DNA from: Pisolithus tinctorius
Taxonomy: Eukaryota; Basidiomycota; Agaricomycetes; Boletales; Pisolithaceae
Direction: 5' to 3'
Assembly (NCBI GenBank): GCA_024663395.1
Contig: JANFAH010000003.1
Span: 1,674,001-1,738,000, forward strand
Length of the DNA stretch: 64,000 bases
Shown: positions 12,501 through 23,566 of the stretch, piece after piece
Layout: every line of letters starts with the position of its first letter
Numbering within the stretch: position 1 is the stretch's first letter
Translations under genes and position numbers: made by a program
The notes under the pieces: generated by a model
Seen by the model: the letters and a program-made list of their open reading frames with translations, nothing else
What the model was told of the DNA's origin: nothing
Databases searched by the model: none

Positions 12501-13910
12501 TCCTGGATCTGGCGCGAGAAAAGCTTCGTATTGCCGCTTGAGAGTACAAGCGAGTCCCAGGCTGATTTTCATGTCTTCTGCCACTTGATCAATAATAATG
12601 ACCTCAGGATCCTTGAGCTTTTGAACATAGCCTAACCGAACGCGGAGACATGCTTGGGCGAGTTTCGTTGGGAATGAGATGAGGGGTACCAGCTCACTCT
12701 CGAACGTAGGCAGGTTCATCTCAGCAAATAGTGGGGACAATCTGACCTGCTCCTGGCGAGCCGCAGTGATAAAGGCATGGACGGTAGTGAGGAAGCCCTT
12801 CTCGAATGTCTTTTGCAGGGAATCCTCCTTCAAGACTCTCTCCACGAATGTCGTCTCGACAGCGAGGCCACCCGGATATACGCAGGGGGGGCTAGATGAT
12901 TGTGTGTCCGTCGCTATGGATGGATTTGCCACATCAAGCGATTCGCTCCCTGTCCAGCGCTGTAGAAGAGTAATATGACGTCGCAAGGACATAACGACGT
13001 GAGACCATGTGTAAAGAGTTTCGCATCGTGCCTGGAATTTGGGGTCAGCAGCGGCAGTTTTATCCGAATAGAAGGATTTAAAGGTAGGGTAGAGACTCTG
13101 GGCTGCGTCAAGACGAAGGAGCAAAGCGTTGACTCGCTTGAGCGCCAAGCTTGGTTCCCGTTCCTCATCCTCTAACCTGAAATTAATGATCTCCTCCAAC
13201 ACCGGATCTACCGTGCGCATTCTCCTCTCTTCCAAATACTTTCGCTCATCGGCTTCCGAGCGGCCGTTGAACTTCGCCCGCAAACCTAGCCATATGCTGA
13301 GGTGCAGGCTGTTCTGTTGCTCCTTCGACGGGTCCAGCGCACCCGCTATACGGGTTTTCTCAGATTTAAGCACGTGCCCACGGAGAACAGATGCGAGGCA
13401 GTATCGCCAGTCCAAGCGCATCCGCTCTTGTGCATTCCGGGGTTCCTCCGGCTCGGACTCTTGGGTATATGTAGAGTAACCGCCTCCGCCTGTCATGAGC
13501 CCCGGACGCCCGATGTCCTCATCGTCGCTATCCCCTGCATCCACCAGTTGACCCAGGCCTCTGTAGAAGTAGTTGCTATCCGGGTCGTTGCGTGGGTCAC
13601 CGTCCAGCCCAGGCTCAGATCTGTAACGTTTCACGAACTGGGAGTAGACATCTGAGTACCTCGGTGCGTTAGATGGGGAGTTGTAGTTATATGAAGAGAC
13701 AGGAGTAGAGGAAGCGAATCCCGGGGCATTTTTCTGTCTTATCTTGCCTCTGCTTCGCAGAGAGTTGGGAGTGCTGGATGAATGCATGTTTGGGGGTGAG
13801 GAGTGTGCTCTTGCTGAGACTGGCTTGTCCCATTGAACATCTTCACCATCGTTCGAGTCCTGTTCCTCAAGGGCGAACAAGGACGGAGTGTGTGAAAGCC
13901 CTCTTCGCAT
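9527..13910 (-). CDS. MAP kinase kinase kinase, Ssk2/Ssk22/Wis4 type (HOG stress pathway)
   Basis: A large protein (well over 1,200 residues) in several exons. The long N-terminal regulatory region starts MRRGLSHTPSLFALEEQ. The C-terminal kinase domain has the glycine loop GAGAFGSVY, the AVKEIKF lysine, HRDIKPDN (the A of Asn completed across an intron), DFGAS, the activation segment GTPMYMSPEV and DIWSLGCVVLE. The region before the kinase (HGQHAQEYMERTVLSKF, LEFTLRQTRRN) matches the conserved middle of Ssk2/MEKK4-type kinases. Family role: it is activated by the Ssk1 response regulator and phosphorylates Pbs2 in the osmotic and oxidative stress cascade. A last exon around 9900-9527 carries RPTAVELLDHPWM. 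The start is the first ATG of the long exon. Confidence 0.9.
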
Positions 13911-14095
13911 CAGGCCTTATGCTGAGGTTGCAAGTCAGAACCCGGTTGCTGCAGGTGCCAGAGCCCGTTTTGCCTTGCTCGCCTCTCTCCCACGTGACCA
14001 TGCGATCAGTTGCCAAGTACTGTTGATCAATCTACTGGTGCTACCAAGGTTTGGCGTGAACTCCCGACTTGCTATTTAAGCGGACGTCAGGCAAG
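13911..14095. promoter_or_regulatory. Divergent promoter, Ssk2-type kinase / DRG1
   Basis: Only 185 bases separate the two start codons. It contains CACGTGAC at 13991-13998. Confidence 0.5.
13991..13998. promoter_or_regulatory. CACGTGAC box in divergent promoter
   Basis: Perfect CACGTG core roughly midway between the MAPKKK and DRG1 start codons. Binding protein is inference (bHLH/Cbf1-like). Confidence 0.35.
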
Positions 14096-16208
14096 ATGGG
14101 CATCGTGGAGAAGGTAATGACTCTTGTTCTCAGCCTTTTGCTCTAACCTCTCCTGATTGTTGCTTAGATCAAAGAGATCGAGGGTGAGTAACACGTTTGG
14201 CGGCGTTGTTTCCTCGTTTGATTGGTGACAGAGGAGATGGCTCGAAGTAAGTATCGTTATATCCTTGAAGCCGATCCTGTGGTTTGACAGCTCCTAAGCA
14301 CAAAAGAACAAGGTACTCGGGCTTTGCTCCCATGAGAGAGGCAAGGACCATTCTAATGTCATGCCATACAAGTAGGCTACGGAGTACCATCTCGGCTTGC
14401 TCAAAGCAAAACTAGCCCGATATCGGGCCCAGTTGCTAGAGCCAACGTCGAAGTCTGGTTCGTCCGGTACAGGATTTGACGTGCAAAAAGCTGGGGATGC
14501 CCGAGTAGCACTGATCGGATTTCCCTCTGTCGGAAAGGTGACACTCCCAGTCGATAGCGAGTCTCTTCTGTTCTGAACTTGTTCGTCAGTCAACCCTTCT
14601 GAGCAAATGCACGAATACAATGTCAGAGACTGCAGCTTATGAGTTCACAACGCTTACGGTAGGCCACTGGCGCATTTGCAGATAATTATACTTTCCAGCC
14701 TAAACGGACTAGGCCATTCCAGGCGTCATGGAATACCAAGGGGCGCGAATCCAACTTCTTGATCTTCCAGGTATAGTGGAAGGTGCCAGCCAGGGCCGTG
14801 GTCGTGGTCGACAAGTGGTGGCAAGTTCGTGCCGTGCTGCCTAGCGACAGCTACCCTTTCTCACCTACCCTCCTGCAGCCGCCAAGACGGCGGATCTTAT
14901 ATTAATCATGCTCGATGCAACAAAATCTGAGGAGCAGCGTCGTCTTCTGGAAATCGAGCTGGATGCAGTTGGCATTCGGTTGAACAAACGAAAGCCTGAC
15001 GTAGTATTCAAGCGTCGCACTACAGGAGGCGTGAGTAATCTTCTGCTTCTGCATGCTAGGTAACAGACTGAGTCAGATCTTTCCAGATCACGGTATGATA
15101 CTTTAATTTACGCGAATTGTCTCAGGTGTGACTCGATTGTCATTCCAGCTCACGACGACCGTCAAATTGACGAAGACGGATGAGAAAACCATACGGACCA
15201 TTCTGGCAAGCTGTACGGGATTCCTCTCACACGAATATAGATGACTTAGTCAGAAACAGACAAGTTACACAACTGCGACGTGATGATTCGAGAAGATGTG
15301 AGGTTGCTTAGAATTTACTATCACATATTCACATGCGCGCCTCCAGATTACTACAGACGAATTTATCGATGTGTTGATAGGTAAGTTCAGTTCGCCTCTC
15401 CTCGAGATCGCTATCGTCTGATTTCCCCGCAGGCACGCGCAAATACATCCCATGTCTATGTTTGTTTCCAGATTCGCTTTGGTTGTTATCATTGACTCCG
15501 GCTCTGTAGATGTGTACAACAAGATAGACGCGATCAGTCTGGAAATGGTGCCCATCGACCCCGCTCTACTGTTATTATCGAAACCTTGACAATTTGGCAC
15601 AGGTGGACAAACTGGCTCGCAGCGAAAACTCGGTAGTGATCAGCTGTGAGATGGCCCTGAAGTAAGCATGTCTGACTGTCGAATGACTGGATTCACGTAT
15701 GAAGTTTAGCTTGGACTACCTTGTCGAACAAGTATGGGAGAGCCTCGGACTAGTCAAGGTCTACACAAAAAAACGAGGGGAACGCCCTGATTTATCTGAC
15801 CCAGTGTGTCTTCGAAAGGGTGCAACGATAGAGGTATGCCCCATATCTGCTCAGTACACTCGGGGTATTCTGGAATGAATATCAACCCGTGTCCCAGGAC
15901 GTTTGCCTTGGTATTCATAAATCGCTAGCCACCAACTTTCGATATGCTCTCGTTTGGTGAGATAAGATACCTTCGCATGTGCTGTCGACACTGACACTGT
16001 CTTTGGCTTAAGGGTAAAGAATATACAAGTTCGACAGGTGATATTACTCAACTCATCCCTTTAGGGTCGGTCCTCCAAGTTCTCCCCGCACGCGCAGAAG
16101 GTCAGTTTAAATCATCAAGTTCAAGATGAAGATGTTGTTTCGAGTAAGTTCCTTTGCCCAGTGATTTCCGTCCCTTCTCTAAGTCACTCCCCAGTATTCA
16201 CCAAGTAG
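14096..16208 (+). CDS. RBG1: Developmentally regulated GTP-binding protein, DRG1/Rbg1
   Basis: About a dozen short exons. The spliced protein reads MGIVEKIKEIEEEMARTQKN then [20 protein letters not shown], followed by the OBG/DRG GTPase: G1 GFPSVGKSTLLS, G3 [20 protein letters not shown]4 NKIDAIS. It ends with a TGS domain ([27 protein letters not shown] to EDVVSIFTK). DRG1-type GTPases associate with translating ribosomes with a DFRP partner (Tma46 in yeast). The G1 loop is cut by an intron at 14538-14589, between the codons of Lys and Ser. Another exon begins at the acceptor CTCCTAAG, which restores the ARTQKNKATEYH block. The stop is at 16206-16208. Confidence 0.92.
14538..14589 (+). other. 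Intron splitting the G1 loop (GK|S) of DRG1
   Basis: The exon ends GTCGGAAAG and the next begins TCAACCCTTCTG, giving SVGK|STLLS. GT-AG intron of 52 bases. Confidence 0.85.
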
Positions 16209-16713
16209 ATGCTGCAAGAGGTGTGGTTGATTATTAGCGACACAAAGACCGTTGCCCAGGTGGTTGTTTGACCTCACCGCTACCAAGCTCAGTTGCCCAG
16301 TGACTTCGTCATTATCACCAAATGTTTTGCGAGTCACTACAATTCCTCAAACCTTATTTAGTATAGTCGGCTGAACCAGTCCCAATCGATAAGTTGTGTT
16401 TCGAGCCACCCTATAGCAACTCCACAGCGTAAATTTGCGTTGTTGCAGATACATCATGAATATGGCGCGCCCAAGCAAAGCTGGCCGTTACGGTTTGCTT
16501 TCCCGCACCCTGGAACTCGAGGCTTCAGAATAATGTACAGTAGCTGTCTGTCCAATGTCTGTCAATGGGGTACGTGGCACGCGGACCCCTCCATATCGAA
16601 TTACCTTACTCCGATAACTCCACTGCACTCATTTTATCGATCGCCCACCACCGTGCGTGTTTGATTGTTGCGAGGTTTGCAGGCGAAGAGGCTTGGATTC
16701 TTCCTCAGCTACG
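16209..16713. other. Intergenic, promoter of the metallo-hydrolase gene
   Basis: About 500 bases with no recognisable gene. The open frame at 16440-16664 has no motif and no continuation. Confidence 0.5.
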
Positions 16714-18129
16714 ATGAGTTCAACGTCCTCAGTTTCGTCGATCGACAGGACGCCTCCATCAGATATCGAGCTTATATTTCTGGGAACAGGAAGCTCGTCA
16801 TCTGTGCCTCATCTTGACTGCTTAACGGCGCCTTCAGATAGAAAACCTTGCAAGACGTGTCTCTCCACTCTGACCCAAGAGGGAAAAAAAAACATTCGCC
16901 GGAATACCTCTGTTGCGGTTCGCTTTACTGGCGAAGATCAGAAGAAAGTGTAAGCTCGGCGTTCACAGAGCCACCGTTTTTTTAATCAGGCTGATCCCCA
17001 CAGGACAGTCGTCATTGATGTAGGCAAGACCTTCCAAGCAGCAGCTATGGAATGGTTCCCGAAGTACGGCCTTCGGGAGATTGATGCCGTACTTATAACT
17101 CACGCTCACGCAGACGGTAAGTAGAACGTTGTCCATTACGCGACGGGGGCTGAGCATATATTACCAGCCATGAATGGACTAGATGATTTGCGAGGTGATA
17201 GGGACCGCGATTCTTTGATTGCTTCCTGAACAGGATTAACAGGATGGACACTTGGGGCCGCTATTCAACAACACATCGATGTGTATGTCTCCGGTGACAC
17301 TTTCCGCGAAGTAGAGAGGGCTTTCCCCTATCTGGTTTCAAAAGAATTTGCTTCGGGAGGTGGTGATGTGCGTGGAGTGCCGTGTCAGATAATAAAAATT
17401 ACCTAAGCAATTGAGCAGGTTCCAGAATTTAAATGGCACATTATAGAAGATAAAGTGCGTTTCGAAATCAAGGATACTGGGGTTTGGATCACCCCGTTTT
17501 TAGGTGAGAGTCAGCGAGTTCTTCTTTATGAGGGTAGGTCAACTTCATCCCATGCAGTGCAACATGGTAGACTATTCACCAGCCCGGCAACATTTGCCGC
17601 ACCTTCCCCATGTACGACTCAGCCCACAACTCCAATCGTTTCAGGACGATCCTCGCCGAGAGTGGGCGAAACTTCGCTGCCGAAGGTCCAACCTTTTTGG
17701 TGTTTCGGCTTCGTAATTCAGAATGCAATTGTCTACATGTCCGACGTGTCACGTATACCACAAGATGCATGGGAACTCATTGAATCTGGGCAGAGGAAAT
17801 CGGTGTTGGTGATTGATTGTCTGAGACTCCGTCCACACACGTCGCACATGGGGATTCGGGACGCGGCTGCAGCGATTAAAAGACTGGCTGCGGAGAGAAG
17901 CTATCTGATAGGTTTTAGCCATGATCTCCACCACGAGGAGTGGGTGACCGTCACCGAGGCTGCTGGGAATGATGCAATCGGCTTGTCGGGCAAGAGCCGG
18001 CCGGTCCGTGAGGGAGTTGCAATGATCTTGGAGGAGAAGGTAAGCGGATGTTGGGTACGACCAACTCATGATGGACTCAGAGTGTTGGTGTCGAGCGATG
18101 GATCCATACGAGACGAGACGTATGATTAG
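16714..18129 (+). CDS. Metallo-beta-lactamase-fold hydrolase (PhnP-like / S. pombe C777.06c-like)
   Basis: The protein starts MSSTSSVSSIDRTPP, then the strand-loop IELIFLGTGSSSSVPHLDC typical of the PhnP-type group. A cysteine pair region (KPCKTCLS) and RRNTSVAVRF follow. The metal motif is THAHADAMNGLDDLRG, split by an intron after THAHAD. The C-terminal half has VIQNAIVYMSDVSRIP and FSHDLHHEEW with further His/Asp ligands. Metal-dependent hydrolysis is the family role; bacterial PhnP cleaves cyclic phosphodiesters, but the eukaryotic substrate is unknown to me. Ala stands where the HxHxDH motif usually has His, which I recall as common in the fungal/plant group. An in-frame ATG at 16657 region would add residues; 16714 is preferred because it immediately precedes the conserved-looking start. 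Confidence 0.82.
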
Positions 18130-18192
18130 ACCGCCATACCTTCCTACTTACCACTTTCCCAATTAATAAGTTGTCATTAGTAAACAAGTACG

Positions 18193-18212
18193 TGACGTCG
18201 GCTGCACGTGAC
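18193..18212. promoter_or_regulatory. TGACGTC plus CACGTGAC in the promoter of PRELI gene 2
   Basis: TGACGTC at 18193-18199 (CRE/bZIP-like) and CACGTGAC at 18205-18212 lie about 120-135 bases before the ATG at 18329. Function inferred from consensus only. Confidence 0.35.
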
Positions 18213-18328
18213 GCTGTAACAGAACTTCTCTTCATACCTGTACTTTCGACGCCCCCGAAGTCACCCTGTCTATATTAAAGGTGAAGTAGGTTGCTGCGAG
18301 CTTCTCCGGAGAACAGGGGTCGTTGGCC

Positions 18329-19178
18329 ATGAAGTTCTTTAGCCAATCCTTCTTGTACGAGTACGTGTCTTCTTTCAGTGCAGCCCCGGACGTACGATGC
18401 TCAGCTACAACACTTTTTTTCCTCAGCGATCCCTGGTCAATCGTTTCTCTTGCCTTTTTCCTGCGCTATCCAAATCCATATGCTGCACACGTAGTTTCCT
18501 GCGATGTTGTCGACCGCCAACACACCAGCTCCGGAACCTTGTTGACCACAAGGCTTATACTAAAGCGAGGCGCTCTTCCGAGATGGGCCCCGAAGGGCAT
18601 CATTTCGAGAGCAGAATCATGGGTCATTGAAGAGAGCGAGATCGACCCCTACGGTAAAGTTGTCAAATGTCAGACGAAAAATCTCGATCATGTCAAGGTA
18701 ATGCAAATCGTCGAGACACAACTGTTTGAGCAAACAGCAAACGGGTATGCTACTCCTATGTATTCACGACCTAGCACCACTGAGCATTGCACGGCAGAAC
18801 ACTGCAAACTACGGAAGCGTACATAACATCGAAGTTCGGCTGGGGTTTAACGAGGAGAATCGAAAATCATGGTCTTTCTCGGTTTAAGGCGCATGTCCAA
18901 AGAGTAAGGCTGTCTTAGCTCGGCTTTATTATGACCATCTAATGTATTTACTACAGTCCCGACAAGGAGTGTCGCTGATGCTAGATCTTATCCGACAAGC
19001 ACGCCTTCAACCAATGACACTAGGTTCATATACTTCCCAGCTTCACTCGGACCGGACTTCTTTTGCCCCAAATGCACCAATTTCGTCTCTTGACGTCAAC
19101 GAGGATACATGTCGGGAAGACCACTCGTCACCCCCACAAAGCGGCAGGTGGTATGGCAGGTTCTGGGGCAGTAGGTAA
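18329..19178 (+). CDS. PRELI/MSF1-domain protein, Ups-like (copy 2)
   Basis: It starts MKFFSQSFLYE, then after an intron continues DPWSIVSLAFFLRYPNPYAAHVVSCDVVDR, the PRELI core. Next come KRGALPRWAPKGIISRAESWVIEESEIDP and KTKNLDHVKVMQIVETQLFE-like text (here CQTKNLDHVKVMQIVETQ). It extends beyond the usual end by a Ser/Thr/Pro-rich tail ending WYGRFWGSR. The first ten residues closely echo copy 1 at 6074. Family: lipid transfer in the mitochondrial intermembrane space with Mdm35. The LDHVKVMQIVETQ strand resembles the Ups2/Ups3/SLMO group more than copy 1 does, from memory only. In-frame TTG codons precede 18329; the ATG giving MKFFSQ is the family start. Confidence 0.85.
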
Positions 19179-19467
19179 TAGTGCCTGCTCTCCTGAGAGA
19201 GGAGCGCTACATTTTTTGGGTTCCTGTGACTAGCTAGGTTTCGTACGCACCAGCATTATTGCTTGTTCCATCACATGTCAGTTGTACCAGTGATTCAATA
19301 AACAATGTCACCACTCTTTGGGTTTCATTGCTAGCGGTCATGAGCATACCATATCCATGAGAAGTCTGTGACAGGTGAGGACAGGTGCATATGATTCTTA
19401 GATTGTCAACCCCGTGCTTTGCATTCAAGTATTGCCATCATTTAGCCGTCGAGATCAAGCGGAGACC

Positions 19468-22400
19468 ATGTACTTCCCCACGTCAGCTGCAAGACAACTA
19501 TGCACAGTCCCCGCCGTCCCCGACGCAAAAGCAGAAGCCCTCTTATGCATCGAACCAAGTCCTCGAAAATCGCTATTTTGTGCCCTCACAAGAAACGAGC
19601 TGACAGTCTGGCGTGTTCGGGTGTGTGTTCCCTTATCAAAGCGGTGTTCTCGGGTCGACATTTAACTGTATGCAAGCCTTCCGCCCCTCTGGCGTATTTA
19701 GCGAGGTCAGAAACGTCCCTCAGCGAGCACGGCGAGAACGTCGCCGTGTCATGGTCCCCAGACGGGAGTCGCATAGTCATTCAGGTGAGCTAACTACTTC
19801 CACGGTGATTTCTACCAATACCACTTGTAGACTACCCGCCCATACCTGGTACTGGTCACCGTCGAGTATGTTCCAGAGATCTCCGCGTATCATGCCCCGG
19901 AGATTGCGCAAGGTGCTCAGCGCAAGTTCTTAGCTGGCCCCGGGGAGGCACAAGCACTTCAGTCATTGAGTCTTGCGTTTGAAGGAGTCATACGCACGGA
20001 GGGTAATGTCATTAGGTGCGGTATGCCATAGCTCATATACAAAGAAACCTGACCCAGACATTTATAGCGTTCTTCCATGTAAGCATTACATGTTATTTTC
20101 GACCGCTTCTCCCCCTGCCGTACAACGCATCCCTTGGCCTGCATATGATGACAGCGACAGTGGTGGCCTCCCGGTGAAGCAGTCGTTCGTAGGGTGCAAT
20201 ACATGGGTACTCAATGACGAAGAACTGCCGTGGTTAGTAGATCCCGATGGTGCGCCATTTATTCGCCACGAGTATATCCACATAGGCCACATCTCCCCGT
20301 TTTAGTTACGGTCACGGAGATCCAGCAGCCAGCGGCAGGGGTGGAAACATGGATCACTTCAGATGGACGGGTATACTTTGTTCGTTTACAAGGGAGTAGA
20401 AATTCGGACAGTGGTAGTGACGAGGGAGATGCAGCAGGTTTTGGTGAGGCCGGCTCCCTTCAGGAAGGTCACCGCAGCTCCACACCCGAACTCCAGCAAC
20501 ACTGGCAGGGTACTTGTGTCCACCACTACGAAGTCCCACGATGGGTCCAAAAGTCACGGCGGGTTGAAAGGGACAGCTCCGTGCGTCCAGCGTACGTGGA
20601 ACCCCGACGTGCAACAAAAGTGGCTGTGAACGCCAGATTTTCCCTGATTGCAGTAGGAACTCTTAGGTGACTATTTTTTCGGCTTGTAGCGAGAGAAAAT
20701 CTTACACAAATCGCTAGTGGGAATGTTGAGTTCACCACTTTCCCCATCCCAGGATTTCCCCCGCAACCTGAAATTGTTGAAGTCCCTAATCTTTTAAACC
20801 GACCACGGGGGGAAGTCCTGACGTTGGAGTGGAGTTCGGATGGTTATGTCCTCGCTGTTGGTTGGCACCATGGCTGGGCGATCCTAAGCATAGGGGGGCG
20901 CTGTCTGGCATCCAATTTCGGTGTCGACGGTAACCTCGACAAAGGGAGGTAGGTCGTGCGAAGCTGGCTGGTATCGAACACATGGAAATGGTGAATGGTT
21001 AGATTACAGGATATGTTCATGCACGGCGTACGGGATCTTGTAGGTCCATTTTGCCTGTGTTTGTGGGAAATATCTGACGAATACTTAGTTTTGGGGGCCT
21101 GGAAATTTCGAACTGGTTGTGCTTCCTAACTCTCGCCCGACTAGTCAGTTACACTTTCCATCTATTAATTCTAATAGAGGACTACAATCGTGACCGCCAG
21201 AAACGGATGGCCAAATATTTATCCTCCCTTTTGCCAAAAGCGCAACGACATCCCAACTTTCGCCAGTTAGTCGTTTGCTCTAAGGTCCGGTATGCGGCTC
21301 ATTTCTCTCAGGACAACACGCGATACGCGTTTCTCCAGTTGGACGACCGTGCACTCGTGTACCGTGGAGCTGACCAACCAGACATGAGTGTAATCAATCC
21401 GGAGTCTGATGTCTGGCAACATATCAAGGTAAGTCAGTATGAGCGCTCGATTTTCCACGCTGACTCTGGAATTGTCAGGTTCCTCAGCCGTACTTGGCCT
21501 CGAATTGGCCTATCAAGTACTCTGCACTAAGTAATGATGGTCGATTGGTCGCGGTTGCCGGTCGTCGTGGTTTAATCCATTACAGTGCAACCTCCGGTCG
21601 ATGGAAAGCTTTTGCCGATTTCAGTCAAGAGCAATCCTTTACTGTGAAGGGTGGACTGTTATGGTTTCATCACGTCTTAATCGTTGCTGTTGAGATGGCT
21701 AAGTCATATCAGGTATGCGCGTTTTCTCACTTTGGGACGAAGCTAAGTTATGCCTCGTAGATACGCTTGTATTCGCGCGACCTTGAGCTGAGTGACCAGA
21801 ACGTGCTTTACCGCGAAATAATTGTGTCGCCAGTAGTTATCCTCTCCTTGGTGGATAACTCCTTGTTGGTTTATACTGCAGACAACATGCTCAGCCACTA
21901 TCTGATCATTCCCACTTCTGACGCGATCCAGCTACATTACTGTGGTAGCATCACCTTCAATGGGGTCATTGCTGCACCCTCTTCTGTTAGAGTGTTGAGC
22001 TGGATGATTCCAAGTGCACAGAAACGTGGGGTATCATGTCTTATTGAAGCCTCGTCTGACTGGTATCCTTGCAGAGTTCGGTGATCCTGCGGATGACCTT
22101 GCAGTAGCTACTGTTCTTTTGATGGTTGGCGGCCAACTTGTGCTGCTCCGGCCGAGGAAGGCATGTTTTCAGATATCAATATCCTGAGTCTATTGATGAC
22201 ATCCTTGAGCAGGGGGGAAATCAGGAGGTGAAGTATGACATGCAAATTTTTGCGGATCGGATCGAGTTTTGTTGGATACATTTGCGGGGCATTGGGGCTC
22301 TCGAGAATTCGCTGTGGGGCTACGATGGGCGAGGTATGCGTGTGTGGCTCAACGCCCTTACCATGGAGTCGCCTTCATCGGCTCCTCACCGTATCAAAGA

Positions 22401-23230
22401 AAGTGTTAATATTCCGCTCGATTTTTACCCATTATGTACGTACTCTGGTCATGACTTCTTTCCTCACGCTGATGCGATCCTTAGCCGTACTCATGGACAA
22501 GGGGATTATCATAGGCGCTGAACCCGAGTTAATTGCACGAAACAACCTTCCATTCGTGATATTCAGACAAGCAACTAGTGTAAGATGTTTCAACACTCTA
22601 TGAAACTTACTAATAAATGCTTTCAGTCTCATCTATTCCTTCATCATATTTTGCGGGTTCATGTGGAGTCAGGCCAGGTGCGAGAAGCCGTCCAACTTGC
22701 GACACAATATCAGAATCTTGTCTATTTTGCACATGCACTTGAGATCCTTCTTCATATTATAGTGGAATCCGAGGAACCAGGAGATTCGCCCGGTACATCA
22801 TTGCCTGCCGTGATAGAATTTCTAGATCACTTCGATGTTGCATTGGATGTCGTTGTTGGTTGTGCGCGGAAAACGGAGGTCACAAGGTGGAGGCGACTCT
22901 TCAATGTTGTTGGGAGTCCTCAGAAGCTCTTTGAGGTTTGTAATATTGATATATTTGCAACGTTCTTATGCAACCGGCTACGTCCAGATATGCCTTGCGA
23001 CCGGTCGACTCAAGACTGCAGGTTCCTACCTGCTGATTTTGCATAACCTTGAACAACTTGACGAAAATAACGAAGATGTCATCCTGCTTCTACGCAACGC
23101 TCTGGATGCTCAAAACTGGCAGTTATGTAGAGAGCTTTTGCGATTTCTGCGCTCTGTTGATGATTCCGGAGTCGCCCTTAGACATGCATTGGCAGAGACT
23201 GGTCTATCAGTAGAGAAACTCCGTCCATAA
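19468..23230 (+). CDS. RIC1: Ric1, subunit of the Ric1-Rgp1 GEF for Ypt6/Rab6
   Basis: A long multi-exon gene. The N-terminal exons encode MYFPTSAARQL, LTRNELTVWRV, then beta-propeller-like text NVAVSWSPDGSRIVIQ and later LTLEWSSDGYVLAVGWHHGW. The middle region has YILAEDRALVYRG-like segments (here FLQLDDRALVYRGA, spliced), and the C-terminal part has the alpha-helical RIC1 domain with HHILRVHVESGQVREAVQLATQYQ and FDVALDVVVGCARKTEVTRW. It ends ALAETGLSVEKLRP. Family role: with Rgp1 it activates Ypt6 at the Golgi for retrograde traffic. Recognition rests on the propeller plus the YFAHALEILLH and VVVGCARKTE blocks. Exact exon ends in 19.6-21 kb are approximate. Confidence 0.85.
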
Positions 23231-23566
23231 CATGATGTATAACAGCTTCATCGCGATGCGAGTGACTGAAGGTAGTCTACATAGTCCTAGTCACCATCCA
23301 CTCTCTTTCGGTTGTAATTGTAGCATTGTGTCATGGCGGAAACTAATACCCAGCCTCTACTGAGGCCAAGACACTAGACAAATGCTAACGCTAGAGCGCT
23401 AAAGCTCGGGCTCAAGTTCTACCAAATAATTGAATTGCACGACACCTGCTGTGACTTCTGTACTCGCTCCAGATGGCAGTTAACCCTAACCAGGTTATGC
23501 CAAGATGGAGATTGGCGATGGTATCTCTTACCTCTTACCTGTAAACTACAGACATCAAATACCAAG
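23231..23566. other. Intergenic: Ric1 3' end and promoter of next gene
   Basis: About 335 bases, no gene seen. Short open frames have stops and no motif. Confidence 0.5.
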
